A stretch of 64,000 nucleotides of DNA from positions 992,001 through 1,056,000 of the forward strand of contig JASFXZ010000057.1 in NCBI GenBank assembly GCA_032209605.1. The letters are read 5' to 3'. The translations under genes were made by a program, and so were the position numbers. The notes beneath the pieces were generated by a model. The model had not been told where the DNA came from. It worked only from the letters and a program-made list of their open reading frames with translations, and searched no databases. The DNA is from Mactromeris polynyma. Taxonomy: Eukaryota > Mollusca > Bivalvia > Venerida > Mactridae. Positions within the stretch are counted from its first letter, which is position 1, and every line of letters begins with the position of its first letter. Below, in pieces: positions 12,077 to 24,859 of this stretch.

Positions 12077-14633
12077 GATTTATTAATATTTCCTGAGACA
12101 ATGTATATACATCCCCTCCCCAAATGTCAGCTCCGCATGTAATCTTAATGTTTCAGAACTTGAGACAAATGATAAAAATAAACAATTTCATGTGACAGAC
12201 TGATTTAGCTTTGAACTTTGTACACCAATATTTCTCGGAAATTTGCTACACTCGTTTGTCACTGGATTAAATTCTAAATTTGACACATTATTTACTTGGA
12301 AATACTATGAAACTTTTCTGCATGACTCGATATTCCATGGTAATATACATGAAACCTGACAGACAATTCTTACCTTGTTATGATCAGTATGTAGTACCTA
12401 ATAAATGTTTGTGCCAACCAAGTTCTGAGATAAATGTTATTGTTATGGTTCCATAAAACATTATACCTGTCATGTTTCTTTTGACTCAACCTGTGAAGCT
12501 TGTTATCACCTTGTACAAGACCACATGATAGATGCCTCTCCAAATCCCATATATCCGGATGTTAGCATGCACCGAAATAAAAGGCTGCTACGTGCTTCTC
12601 AGCAATTTCTTTTTTTTCTTTTTTCCCCCAGTTTCCCCTAATTTTTTAATCATTTACACAGATCTGTCTCTGCAAGTGATGGAGAAAATGTGTTTCTTAT
12701 TATAGGACTGTTAGTTTTTTGTTGTTTCACAGCAAGTATTTGGTATACAGTCTGACAGTTCTGTTCTACTGTATGGACTGACAAGAAACTGCTGATGTTT
12801 TTTGTCTGGCTCATTAATAGAATGCAATTGATGGTAATTTATTGAAGCATGTGTCTGAGGGCAATGAGAGAAAGATTAAAGAGAGGATGTATCAGTTTAA
12901 ATGGCACATGAGTATTGACACATATTCCCTGGGGCTTTACATTTTGCTTAACCTAATAACCCAGTTCATACTCAGTCTTGCTAAGGGTTAGTGTGCGCAT
13001 GAGGGCAACTATGTTTGAGTAGGCGTATGTGTTACTGTAGGCATTGCTATAATAGGTATACTCTCAAATGAAGGAATAGCACTTATATTACATCAGGAAA
13101 TACATACAATTTCAGATTGCTTGATGCAATATCTGCAATACTCTGTTTCCTATTCATGTTCCTATTAAGCTTGATTTTATACCTCTCCCCATTCTAGTGT
13201 AATTTCATACCCCAAGGATATGAGGATGTGACGTGACATGACATTGCCTGCCCAGTGCTACCTTTAAGTGCTTCTAAAATTCAAAACTTTTGCAAACCTT
13301 CAACACTTATTCAGTTTTACTCCTTTGGCTATTACAACCCTGACTGAACCTCTCGGGTTATTTTTCTTTTATTTCTCTAATTTTGAGATACTAACTATCT
13401 CTGTAAGTTTCAGTATAGGACTTTCTTGTGTAGCATTATTGCTCTTTTTGGATTAAACCATCAGTGGTAACTATACTATATAAAGAGATAAATAATATCA
13501 GCTGGTCCATATTTTTTGTGGGACACTGAGGTGCAATTAGATTGTGTCTACCGCCTTTGCAAATGGTCAACAGTATTCTGAAACAGCAATGCCTGTACCA
13601 TTCAGCACTTTCAGTGCTTTGATTAATTTGCTCTAATTGGAAAGTCCATGTTTTGGTCAATGTGATCTGTGTGCTCTGGATTGAAATGCTCTACCTACTT
13701 CTTTACACTTTATGTAAATTGTAATGAAAAGGCAGATGTCTGTCATTAAATCTGTTATTTGTTATTCATCATTGTAGTTCCAAGGAATTGAGAGAGAAAA
13801 TGTTATTTACTGGAAATGGAATGAGTATTGGTTTTATAAACAATTGGATGTTTCTTGTATAATTTATTCCTTCATGATTGTTGTGGTTTGATGAGAATTG
13901 CAATTAAGTGCAATGTTCCACAGAAGTCATGATGTCCTATTTTCCCCAGACAGACTGGAAAATAAATTTACGTCTTTGTTTCCGAAAAATTTGCAAGACA
14001 AAATGGATTTTACTGGAAATGTCCATCAGCTAGATATATTATTCATTGTTAATTTTGAATCTGATGAGAAAATTATGGTGAAATTTCATATATATAGAGT
14101 TTTTAGTACAATGCTTGGGGGAATTTACTGTATATTTTATTGGTTACATTGACCTTGAGACCTTTGAATGTCTAGCCATTATGTTATACTGTGATATAAT
14201 TTACTTTGTTGCAGATTTGAGGTAATTTCACTGAAATCACTGACAGTTCTTTAAAGTGAAGAAGTTAAGATTGTTGACTTTTTGATGTTATAATGACACT
14301 GATGTTGAATTGACTCTACCATATAGACACTAAATTCAGAAGCAAATGGTGAGTGTTGTTTAGACGCATATTACTAAATCTGTACTGCCCGATATTGTTA
14401 AATTTACTTTTTTCCGATGTATAGTACAAAACCCTGTTCAAAATGTGGATTTTTAAATTACCATATTGACCTAATTATTGAATAATTTTGGGACTTTATA
14501 CAAGAGGGCTTAAAGAATTGCACCTGCATGTGAGACATAATTTTGGTGAGTTCGCTGTTCCAGCTATCTGTCTGCTATATTAAGCTCAAACTTGATGCTC
14601 TAGCGTAATTGCTATCCCAATGAACATCGGGGT
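12077..14633. other. AT-rich non-coding background
   Basis: No supported gene or element. Open frames at 13268-13456, 13436-13660 and 13898-14152 have no domain and are near the length expected by chance. Confidence 0.45.
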
Positions 14634-14642
14634 CCCCCCCCC

Positions 14643-15902
14643 CCCGCAGCACAATCATACTATAACATGGCTTTGATATTTGATTGAAAGGGTTGTGTAA
14701 ACCAATCAAATTTTATGTTAACTGCTAAACCCATTTTATTATTCTCTCAATCGAACAAGGCTTTTAATCTTGATGCATATTGGTTAACTTTTCATTAAGG
14801 CCTATATATTTGTTTACCAAAACTAAACATATTGACATGTATATTGTTTTGTATTTTCTCAAGTAATGAACACAATTATTACAATGGTATTATGTTTGCA
14901 AAGAAAACATTTGATCAGGACATAGGCATTTTTCTTATTACTGTAAACATGACACCATGTATGAAAACCAGATTTAACATTTGCGTCAGAAAGTAGATCA
15001 ATACAGTACATGTCTAGATTTATCTAGTGAGTAGTGTTGTTAGTCAACCCCACGGGAAATTGCCCCACATTGGAATTAAGAAGACTAACATTTATATTGG
15101 TTTAGTCAGATACATGGATATGTAGTAAGTTAATTGATATAAATGTGTGATTTCATGACTGAAGCAATGAGAACTGATGAACTATATTGAAACAGACTAT
15201 GAGGTCTATGATCGACTAATCACACTACAGAGTGGTAATTATTGGCTGCATGGAAAACCCAAATGTATCCAAATCTACTGCATGTGTACTTAAATCTACT
15301 TCAAATTAGTCAATAAATGGTTACTAGAATTTTATTAGATCCATGGATATACCAAGTTTGGTTGAATATGATCAGATTTTACACATAGATTGGGGTCAAT
15401 TGGGGTTTTTCGTTCCGCCCAAAAGTTACAGTTTTAAGTTGCTGTTATTATTGTTTGAAGAATTTTTCTTTTACAATCTTTTGCTGTTGTTGCCTCTCTA
15501 GTTTATGATAATTATCAAATATGTTTTACTTCGTAGCTGAACAAGGAGCCAATTTAGAATAAATTTCTCCATTTTTGCTTTAAATAACAAATATATATAT
15601 ATATATCTCGATGCTTTCGATAAAAAAAATTCAACCGTCATTAAAAAATTTACAATAAGTTATCCAATACTCTTACTTAAACTTTCTTCAAAATACTTTT
15701 TGAATTAGCTTTTCACATAACTTTTTAAAATATCAATCATTTTTAGACAATTATATTTGATTCATGCAGTTAGAACAAACAAAACTTTGATATTGTGCTG
15801 TCTTGGTTTGTTTCGTCTTCATTCATGTTGCACTACAAATTTTAACCTTCAGATTGCAACATATTGAGCCGGCCATTAAAAAAAAAAAACATTTCTTGTT
15901 TA
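14643..15902 (-). mobile_element. L repeat, longest copy (minus orientation)
   Basis: In reverse complement this stretch follows the copy at 5989-6770: GCAATCTGAAGGTTAAAATT near its left end, AGTCTGTTTCAATATAGTTC, then TAGTCTTCTTAATTCCAA with CTAACAACACTACT, then the right block TTAACCAATATGCATCAAGA. It is about 1.26 kb against 0.78 kb for the plus-strand copy, so it holds extra internal sequence or insertions. A (TA)n tract lies at 15592-15606. A run of 12 C at 14634-14645 abuts the end. No coding frame. Confidence 0.7.
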
Positions 15903-16340
15903 AATTATGTCATGACCCCTTAAAATTCCATCAGTGTCTCAGTTGATTGCCAATCAGCATTTTTACAGCTTTAGTATCACCATGGTTACCAAAAGTATTA
16001 CAGTTCCTTTAACTGAACCACTGATTATTACATTTATCGAGTGCATGTTACTTTGTCCTCATATCCATCTTGATTACAATGTCTTTATTACATGTAATCT
16101 TGTGCATTTACAGGTTTTTAAACAGGTTATGTTCACACTTTCTCAGCCTGATTTAGGATAGACAAGTACTTGAAAGAAAATGTATCACAGTTGTCACTTA
16201 AACAATTGCTGCTGTAAGATTTATGACGTTCTGCCTTCCTGTGACATATTGGCTGCACATTGCAAACATGTTATAGAATAAAATTATTTATTTAACTGGC
16301 TATTTATAAGCCCACAAAGTTCAAGAAAACAGTTAATCAA

Positions 16341-16426
16341 TGGGAGGCATAGTGGTTGAAGGGTTGAGCACATGAAGCCTTTTCCAAACGTTGTAACAAT
16401 TCTACCTTGGGCAAGTTTGAATCCCA
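16341..16426 (+). mobile_element. tRNA-derived SINE head
   Basis: GGCATAGTGGTTGAAGGGTT resembles a pol III A box, and AGTTTGAATCCC about 55 bp downstream resembles a B box (GGTTCGAATCC). The sequence between cannot form a good tRNA cloverleaf, so this is more likely an old tRNA-derived SINE than a functional tRNA. Its 3' boundary is not visible. Confidence 0.5.
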
Positions 16427-17198
16427 AACTTCGTACTCGTTGAATTAGGTGTGAATTGATAACCAAGGAAGCGGTCATTATCAGGAGTGGTTGATTGTGT
16501 TTCACAATTAAAGTAAAATAAAGAAGTTGAAACTTGAAATTGATCATATGTATTAGCTGTATGAGGTTTTAACTGTTGATCATATTCATGTTTGATTATC
16601 TTCAGAATTTCATTGAACCCTCTGAAGTCATTCTGTGTGTAATCAATAACTATTCCCTATTGATGCAAAAACAAATTATAATATAATATGGTTTGTTCAC
16701 TTTGGTGTCATGTTTCTGATATTGTTTTTGAAAGTAAATAATTTAGTCTTCGTTTAAGCCTTAGTTTTTGCCGTAAATATTGAATAGTTAAAGTCTGTAG
16801 CCTGCTTTATTATTTTTATTGGTTGAACTTAAATTTGAGAGTTTATCCAGTATAAATTGTTAATGAAAAACATGAAAGTTGGCAGTGAAATTTTGTCATG
16901 ACTTAAAAGTCCTCACCTGATAATATCTTGACCATAGCATGGACATTTATGTTTTACTGATTGGACATAGTGAATACCAAGATGTTCTGCTGCATGACAA
17001 TGAGTATCCATGGTTTCTTAAATATCTCTCTGAATCTTGCTGATAAATAACTGGCCATCCTTGAAACTATGTCAGTTTTCCATAACCCCACCTAGCAAAT
17101 TCAGGTATGTAGGATGCTAGGTAATGAGTTATTTCATCACTTCAAAGTGGTCATTCAAGTTTCAACTGTAAATAAATTTCCTTACTCATACACCTCAC
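16427..17198. other. AT-rich non-coding background
   Basis: Nothing recognised; may include the body of the SINE above. Confidence 0.4.
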
Positions 17199-17932
17199 GA
17201 AAATTCTTGAGTAGGGGCCATTTTCCTGAGTTTGAAAATTCTTGAGTTGGGACCATTTTCCTGAGTTTGAAAATTCTTGAGTTGGGACCATTTTCCTGAG
17301 TTTGAAAATTCTTGAGTTGGGACCATTTTCCTGAGTTTGAAAATTCTTGAGTAGGGACCATTTTCCTGAGTTTGAAAATTCTTGAGTAGGGACCATTTTC
17401 CCGAGTTTGAAAATTCTTGAGTTGGGACCATTTTCCTGAGTTTGAAAATTCTTGAGTTGGGACCATTTTCCTGAGTTTGAAAATTCTTGAGTAGGGACCA
17501 TTTTCCTGAGTTTGAAAATTCTTGAGTCGGGACCATTTTCCTGAGTTTGAAAATTCTTGAGTTGGGACCATTTTCCTGAGTTTGAAAATTCTTGAGTTGG
17601 GACCATTTTCCTGAGTTTGAAAATTCTTGAGTTGGGACCATTTTCCTGAGTTTGAAAATTCTTGAGTTGGGACCATTTTCCTGAGTTTGAAAATTCTTGA
17701 GTAGGGACCATTTTCCTGAGTTTGAAAATTCTTGAGTCGGGACCATTTTCCTGAGTTTGAAAATTCTTGAGTTGGGACCATTTTCCTGAGTTTGAAAATT
17801 CTTGAGTTGGGACCATTTTCCTGAGTTTGAAAATTCTTGAGTAGGGACCATTTTCCTGAGTTTGAAAATTCTTGAGTTGGGACCATTTTCCTGAGTTTGA
17901 AAATTCTTGAGTTGGGACCATTTTCCTGAGTT
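17199..17932. repeat. 35-bp minisatellite, 21 copies
   Basis: The unit reads TTTTCCTGAGTTTGAAAATT followed by CTTGAGTNGGGACCA. The copies are nearly identical; the main variable base is N (T, A or C). In order the 21 copies read A T T T A A, T T A C T T, T T A C T T, A T T. Copies 7-12 and 13-18 are therefore the same six-unit pattern, a 210-bp higher-order repeat. The minus-strand unit contains no stop in any frame, and 35 is not a multiple of three, so all three minus frames stay open for 218-271 codons. The variable base falls at all three codon positions in each frame. I see no upstream gene structure and treat the frames as non-coding. Confidence 0.95.
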
Positions 17933-18765
17933 CGGAGGAATGCCTCGAAAGTTTTATGCCAAGCAAACAGTTTCAAAAGATTAATGATCTTTTTGGAAGG
18001 ACTTATAATTTGATATTTTGTCTGTGAACTTCATTTGATCAATATTTGCCAAAACTTGTGAACATTGTAACATAATATTCAACATACATATTTTGTAAGA
18101 AGAAGCTTTTTTTTGAGACTATTTCTCACAATCGGAACATTTGAATATCTATATTACTCCCATAAGCAGAATATTTGAAAGAACATAGGCATATTGCACA
18201 CTTACTTGGACCCTGGGAAGCTAGACTGACTGCAAAGTGTATGAGCTATATAAGTATTACTTCATGGCATATAATATAATGTATTGCGTATAATTATTGC
18301 ATGTATCCCCCTTACAGTAATATTTTGATATCATATGTACCAATATTTCTGGCTGGAAAAGGAAGTAATGATTCGTTACGGTTTATATGGTCTGAAAATA
18401 GTTTTTCCTCGAGCGTCATTTGTTTTATAAATGTCTACAACTTGGCTCCATAAAAGCATATGTATTTCAAACAGGAATTTAGTTTTCCATGCTATCTAAT
18501 TGTAAGTTTAACAATAAGGGTAATTGTCGAGCTAAAGTGCTTGTAAAGCTATTCAAGTGCAACTTGCAGTGCAAAAAAAGAATGAAGTTCTAAGTGCTAA
18601 GAAAGATCTGCTTAAGTCATTATGCAAATGTATTTCATGTGCGACATGGTTTTAAATGCTGTAATGCTTGGTAGCAGCCTAGAAAATGCTATCATTTCTA
18701 AGTTTCTTCTGTCAGATTTCATCTTCAAATAAAAATACACAATTTTCTTGTCTACATGTTACAAC
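17933..18765. other. AT-rich non-coding spacer
   Basis: Nothing recognised between the minisatellite and element E1. Confidence 0.45.
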
Positions 18766-18888
18766 TACCCCTGCGAGGAATTCAATAAAAGTTCTTGAAC
18801 AATGATGTTGAACAGTTCGTGAACAACAAATGGCCCTGAAGAACTCAAGTTCAAGAACTCAGCTCCTGCGAGAAGTTCAAGAACCGTG

Positions 18889-19056
18889 AACAAGTTCTTG
18901 AACAAGTTCTTGAACAAGTTCTTGAACAAGTTCTTGAACAAGTTCTTGAACAAGTTCTTGAACAAGTTCTTGAACAAGTTCTTGAACAAGTTCTTGAACA
19001 AGTTCTTGAACAAGTTCTTGAACAAGTTCTTGAACAAGTTCTTGAACAAGTTCTAG
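18889..19056. repeat. 12-bp tandem array, 14 copies, left subterminal part of E1
   Basis: The unit AACAAGTTCTTG is repeated 14 times; all are identical except the last, which has TTCTAG. Each unit holds GTTC-TT-GAAC, a decamer with palindromic outer arms. The minus strand therefore has long open frames (KNLF or SRTC repeats), which are artefacts. Looser copies continue to about 19150. Confidence 0.95.
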
Positions 19057-19589
19057 AACATTTCAAGAACGTTAAATGGCAGTTCTGGAACTACTTGAAC
19101 AGGAATCGCCAAAAAAGTTCAAGAACAGTTCTTGAACAAGTTCTAGAAGTGGCAGTTTAATGTCCATAACTGTTTTAGAATGAAATTCCCCTTCAATAAA
19201 ATTATTTAAAAATTTAACCTAAATAAATATCCAAATATGGTGATTCATGAAGCAAATTTATCCTATTATTATGATGCATATTTCATTGTTATTTGATCAT
19301 AATAATTCTTACATGACCAAATGTTATTGTTATTGTTTAAAATTTGACTTTTAATATAATTTTGCTAAAATGTCTGTTCTATAGCTGACATATGTCAATT
19401 TAAATAATGAGCATTTAGTTTCATGCTTGTAATTCCCATATGTTAAGATTTTATCAATTTCATATAAAGCCATATTTTTCATGGCATGTTTGACAAACTT
19501 TCTTTGTGATATCATCACTTATTGTTTAGTAATCAAGGTTTGAAACCTTAACATAATTATTTTTGATTGCTTAATTATTAAGAGTTGAC

Positions 19590-19990
19590 AGTCACTTCCT
19601 AAGGCAAGACTTACTCAATATGTCAAAGTATCTTGACTAGGTATATAAGTCTTGGACAGTTTAGTATAAAAAAACTTAAGAAATAATAAGAAATTTAAAT
19701 TAAGAATTTGTACTTTGTGTACAAATAATAACAATATCACTTTGTGTGAGTTTACTTTGTGTTAAAATATCTAAAAGAATACATTTGTACTTTGTGTACA
19801 TAATTAACTTTGTGAATTAGTATTTATTATCTTGTGAGAAAAACCTAAATATTTGTTATTGGACGAGAATAAAACGTCTCAAATTACTTAGAACTTTGTG
19901 TTCATTTAAACGTTAACAACAGCGGTGGTAGCTTTTAGACATCGGCATCATCCAGGGAGCGGCTTATACAGTTACAAAACCACCACGGAC
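19590..19990 (+). mobile_element. possible LTR-like fragment inside E1
   Basis: A TATA-like GTATATAAG (19640), several ACTTTGTGT phrases, GAGAATAAAACGTCTC with an AATAAA signal (19869), and then ACAGCGGTGGTAGC (19919), which could be an LTR end followed by a tRNA primer site. No second LTR, gag or pol lies nearby. The block is absent from E2. This could be a solo LTR plus leader, or ordinary E1 sequence that merely looks similar. Confidence 0.3.
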
Positions 19991-20335
19991 GTCCAAAGAC
20001 AAAAACAACACCGTTTCACTGCTTCATAATAATATCAGAAGGTTCCACCATATTTCCCCCAAAAAAAGAAACAAATGGCTTAACAGTCCTAATTGAATAT
20101 TAATAAAACTTGGTTTATATAATTGCATTTATTTTCATGAACAAAAATACTTGGTACTTAAAAATGGAATGACAACAATAATAAACAAATTTTGTAAAAA
20201 CACACTGTAAACTGAAATTCTTAGACAAATTAAAATATTACATTAGTAAACAATAGAATGACAAATTTAAACTAAAAGCAGTTCTAGAACGTTCTAGAAC
20301 TAACAGTTAGTTCTAGAACATTTTTCGCAGGGGTA

Positions 20336-22513
20336 ATATGATTCATCAATCAAATGCAATCATATTAAACCACTTAATTGAATCTGTGAAATTTATATTG
20401 GTCCAGTAACAAAAAATAGAGCAAATTTACTTGATTAATTTCAGCAGTTGAACAAATTCTTCACTATATATTGTTTCACAAAGTTTTATTGGTTAATTTA
20501 ATAGCCATAATTTGTGTGTAATAAATAGATTTCATGTGCAGACATCATGGATGAGAACTATATATTTCTTTAGTGAAATCCACAGCCCACCCTATCGTGT
20601 GTGATTCATCACAGTTGTTAAACATAATGATTTATGTCTGACAATCTACAGCTGGGATTGTATTTTGATTTAAAGTGAGTAGATGATATAGTTAACCAAT
20701 GACCAGATGTATTGTAGTTAAGACATCTGTTTAATTGATAAATAATTGAAGTAATGTGTCTGATACACTCAGCTAACAGGAGTGAATGGTAGTCTCAGTA
20801 GGGTGGAGGAAGTAGTAATAGGTTAATGCTCTGTTGTACTTTTGACATTACATATTTGCGTTGTTATCTGATCGAGTTACTGGCATTTTCATGAAGCTGT
20901 TCCTGAGTTGATGTTTGTTGTTATTGTACACATTACAGCAGTTGCTGTTATGCAAACATACCTTTGGAATTATTAAAACAGTTGTCTCTGTGGTTGGATA
21001 TAATAACAGTGCTACTTTCTATGATTTCATTATTGGTGTCTGCTTTTTTAAGGACTTGGAAAATAATTGTATGTGTTTGATGGTCGACTTTGTATTTACC
21101 TGATGAAGTCAAGATAAATATTCAACGTTGTTTCAAATTGGAATTAGCTTTGGACTTTTAAGTAACCTTGTTGAATTTGTAATTTCAGAAATTATATAAA
21201 ACTTGCTGAGTATTAGGCTGTATTACTTCCCTACAGGTAATTGTTTTTGCACAGTGGACATTAAGGTGTAAAGGAAAGTATGGAATCTCTTCTGATACTT
21301 GTGTCTTATATGTCTCACTGGGTAACTACTCAAAATCACTAGATTTGTGTTAACATTAGTGACGCTTCTAGATAATACATCTTCTTTGAAGATTGATACT
21401 TCATGGTGTGAGTATATTCAGGTAAGGACGGTTGTTTGTAATTAGATTATTGTCCTCAGCGTCTGACAAACTATGTATACAATGTTCCCTAATTGATCCA
21501 GTAATGCTTACAGTCTCACTAAATAGGAGAGAATGCCAATTTTCACTTGTGAAACATACATTAGGAAGGATAATAATTATGTATAATGAAAGTTTATTCT
21601 CAGTCAACTCCACCCTTATTGCAGTCTCCTCTGATGTCTTGATAAAAAAATACCCAGATATTCGGCAGGTGTCACAATAGATTTACTGGAGTCAGACAGG
21701 CGAGAAATGTAACAATAAACAAGAAATATGACAAAAAGATGATCAGCACAAATTGAAATAATAATATATGTTGTAGTTTTAAATTGGTAAAGATTTTGAA
21801 TTATATCCCAAACACCTGCTAAAATAAGAATCAATAAATAAAGACAATGAAATATTAACATTCTGCTTCCATTCATTTATATGAACTTATGAATATATCT
21901 AACAGTAATTGGAAAATTGTGTGGTGTAAATTATTTGTTTAATGCCTATTCAATAGAATTTAATAAAGCACATATATATAAATGTACATTTAAACGAAAT
22001 TACAGGACCGTTGTGGGATAGTCCACTGACCTTTTTGGAGATTTCCATCAAATTACTACATTAGTACATACATTTAAAAAAAAACATAACTAGTACATTG
22101 ATACGATATTTTCATATTTATCTCATGTCTAAAGTACAAATTAGATATGATGTCAATATTAAATGATAATTGGAACTGTCTTCTTTGAATTATATTAAAG
22201 ATATTAAGACTTTCGAATTGACGAAGATATGAAAGCTTAAGACAATATTAGTCCTGTAGTCCGCTTGATTTGATGAAGCACAAGTACTTATCCATTTTAA
22301 AGGAAACATTATTTCTTGGAACATTAATCCTATACTTTCATTGAATCTGTTTGTTAATCGATCACATCTACTGAAAACATATAGAATTACTGTTTACTCA
22401 GTTTTAAATTAACATACCATTGATTATATACATGGGTTCTAAAGTTCTTGATTAAACCAGAAATCCAGATTTAGGCTTTAGTCACTTTTAGATTGATGTA
22501 AATCTGATGATTT
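20336..22513. other. AT-rich non-coding background
   Basis: No supported feature. Two opposing open frames at 21401-21680 overlap each other and have no domain. Confidence 0.45.
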
Positions 22514-22526
22514 GGGGGGGGGGGGG
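22514..22526 (+). repeat. poly(dG) tract, 13 bases
   Basis: Thirteen consecutive G. The preceding TAAATCTGATGATTT resembles the sequence before another G-rich stretch near 41308, so the two may be degenerate copies of one repeat. Confidence 0.9.
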
Positions 22527-24859
22527 TAGATGCTGAATCGCAACTGGTACAAGATGTTTTGTGTATGAATGCATTTCAATAGTCTAGATCATCAGACGCC
22601 TCGCAGCATCTGATAATGTTGGGACATTGAAGCTTCGATCAGAGCAGCTGAGTGATTGAGATCATTTGACATGACTTCTGCTCAAACTACGAGTTTGTAT
22701 TGATGACAATCCGAGTCCACTACCATTTAGTTTAGGTTTGTACCGTAACTCCCCTGACCCCCGGCAAATCTTTAGGATTGAGAACATTCAGCTGTTAGAA
22801 CCCCTGTGTTATTTAGCATACAATGGTTTTATTTTGATGTATTCAATGTATGTCCAATAAAATTGTGGACACCATTGCTGTTTGTAATTTCTATGTCAAT
22901 GCATTGGGGTAATATAGCTTAATATCTCCATTTACTTAATCCCCATGATTTTGCATGATTTAATTAAAAAAAACATTATGAAATAAATAAAATATATATA
23001 TAATTGATGTATAAAGTACCTAAACCTGCGACACTAATTTGTCAGTAATTTAAAGTCTAGTTACTGTCCATAAGGATCATACTGTGTAGCACAATCATAG
23101 ATACGTATGTCTACATTCAAACCATAATTTAGGACAAACAAATGTATTCGTTCCAGCCAAGCATTTACAATGTGCAGATTTTAACAACTCAGCGTCCAGT
23201 TTACATCTACAAAGTTTGGCTGTCCACAATTTGTTTGGACATTTAACTGTAGATTTGATTGGCTTAAGCACCGCAGCTACTCGTGTAGCAAAAGCAAGAA
23301 CAATGCAGCTGTGCCGAAAAATTATCAATTTTGAGGAAATGTAACAAATTGCCATACACATTATGGATGTCAACGTAATTTTGCATGAGAAATTTTGTTG
23401 ATTTGAATTTAAATGGCAGACTTATTATACCAGTACAAGTATGCTAGTTATGAGATATTCATCACTTTAATAATGCAGTGCTTTTGAATTATGCATTCGG
23501 AAGTGAGTACGCTTGAAATTGAATAAAATCATGGTGTATAAAATCTTGGAGCAAACTCCAACTGAACTGTCACAGACTGGAATATTTTGAAGAGACTTCT
23601 GTCAGTGATCACCATTACAGCTTCCCTTGGAACATAATTCTAATGAGAAATCAATGACGGTTGGTTACAGTTCTCCCCAAGGTGAAATACTTCAGTAATT
23701 CCTGGATGACCCTTGTGGGACAAATAAGTTGGAGAGTCATCTTATGTTACCAAATGTAATGGTGACCTTGTGAAATCAAATATTAGGAATGTGTTGTATG
23801 TCAGTCATGTCTTTCTACTCTTGGCTTGAAAATTATTTCATCAACTTCTGAATCCTGAGATATTGATATTGTTTGATCCCCATTGTATACATTCTACGAC
23901 ATATATCCATATTTTCTTATTCTTATAAGGGAATTGCCATATGAAGTTAATGATTTGTCAGATATGTGACTTCGTAATATTACTGAACAATTACGTTCCT
24001 AATAATAACTTTACGCTGTCAATAGCTTTGGGAAATATATAATAGGACGCGTTGTGCAAATTTTCTATCGGCTCCTTATATAGTTTCTTGTCCACTGCAA
24101 TCCAAGACACAGCAAACTTAAGTAGTTGATAGGAATAGGGAAATTTTCATGATTTTGAGTTAACATTAATGTGGCATTTCAGATCTGTGACTGAATGTTA
24201 TAATTCTTATGGGAAATTGTCCATTGTTTGCAGAAGAACTGTCTAGTTCTGGTTGGTGTCACAGGAACCCTGGTTAGGTCTACATAGTGTATGACTGTAC
24301 ATAACATACTGCATGAAAAGTGATGTAAAATAAAAAAGTGTTTTATGTATGCATATGATAATCTTTTTCGGAATTGCTCCATGCAGATACTGACTAATGG
24401 AAGTAGGCAAGGAAATTGACTTGCGGATCTGTGATGTCCAGAGTTTGAAAAAGTATGCTCTGCTACTATAACTTTTTCTCAAGAACAGAATGTGCATGCA
24501 TTGAGCACTTTTGTTGTTACCAGACAGGAACAGCATTACCTGTGGACTCTCTTTTTACCATTGTGTTAAGCACACTTCATTTTATACTGTCTTCTACATT
24601 TTGTCCTGACAAAAAGGTCATAAACTTCTATTTTATTTGTTCTTTATATTTTCACAGTGAACACTAGTACACTGGTGTCTGTCTGAAAATAACATAAATG
24701 GTCATAAAAGCCTGTACTTTAAGATGGTTTGCAGTTTAAGTCTGCTGTGTGAACGTCTGCTGACCTCATTAGACTTGTGTTTCTCACCAATAGGCTTGAG
24801 GTGTTCCATTAACAACAGAAAAAAACATTAAGTGTAACTGTGGAGGTGGATGCCAAAAG
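22527..24859. other. AT-rich non-coding background
   Basis: No supported gene. A plus-strand frame ending at 23343 and a minus-strand frame (23095-23373) overlap; neither matches a family I know. Confidence 0.4.

Larger units (their letters stand above)
18766..20335. mobile_element. E1: non-autonomous DNA element with palindromic decamer arrays
   Basis: The element is 18768-20333 (1566 bp), flanked on both sides by TA (18766-18767, 20334-20335). Its ends are inverted: CCCCTGCGAGGAATTC at the left; the right end reads CCCCTGCGAAAAATG in reverse complement. Next to the ends lie decamers of the form GTTCNNGAAC: a 14-unit array of AACAAGTTCTTG on the left and three perfect GTTCTAGAAC palindromes on the right (20281, 20291, 20310). 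An extra internal copy of the terminus, CCTGCGAGAAGTTCAAGAAC, lies near 18866. The block 20091-20232 matches 32571-32710 in E2. There is no transposase. TA flanks fit a Tc1/mariner/pogo-type mobiliser, which is inference. Confidence 0.8.

Noticed and set aside
17199..17932. CRISPR array
   Set aside because: The units are contiguous with no unique spacers, and the sequence is eukaryotic in character.
17151..17976. Long minus-strand open frames (218-271 codons)
   Set aside because: They exist in all three phases of a stop-free 35-bp minisatellite and have no gene context.
18765..19066. Minus-strand frames with KNLF or SRTC repeats
   Set aside because: They are translations of the 12-bp array in E1.
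23086..23345. Plus-strand open stretch of ~86 codons as an exon
   Set aside because: No start or good acceptor site, and no family match that I recognise; an overlapping minus frame is equally long.
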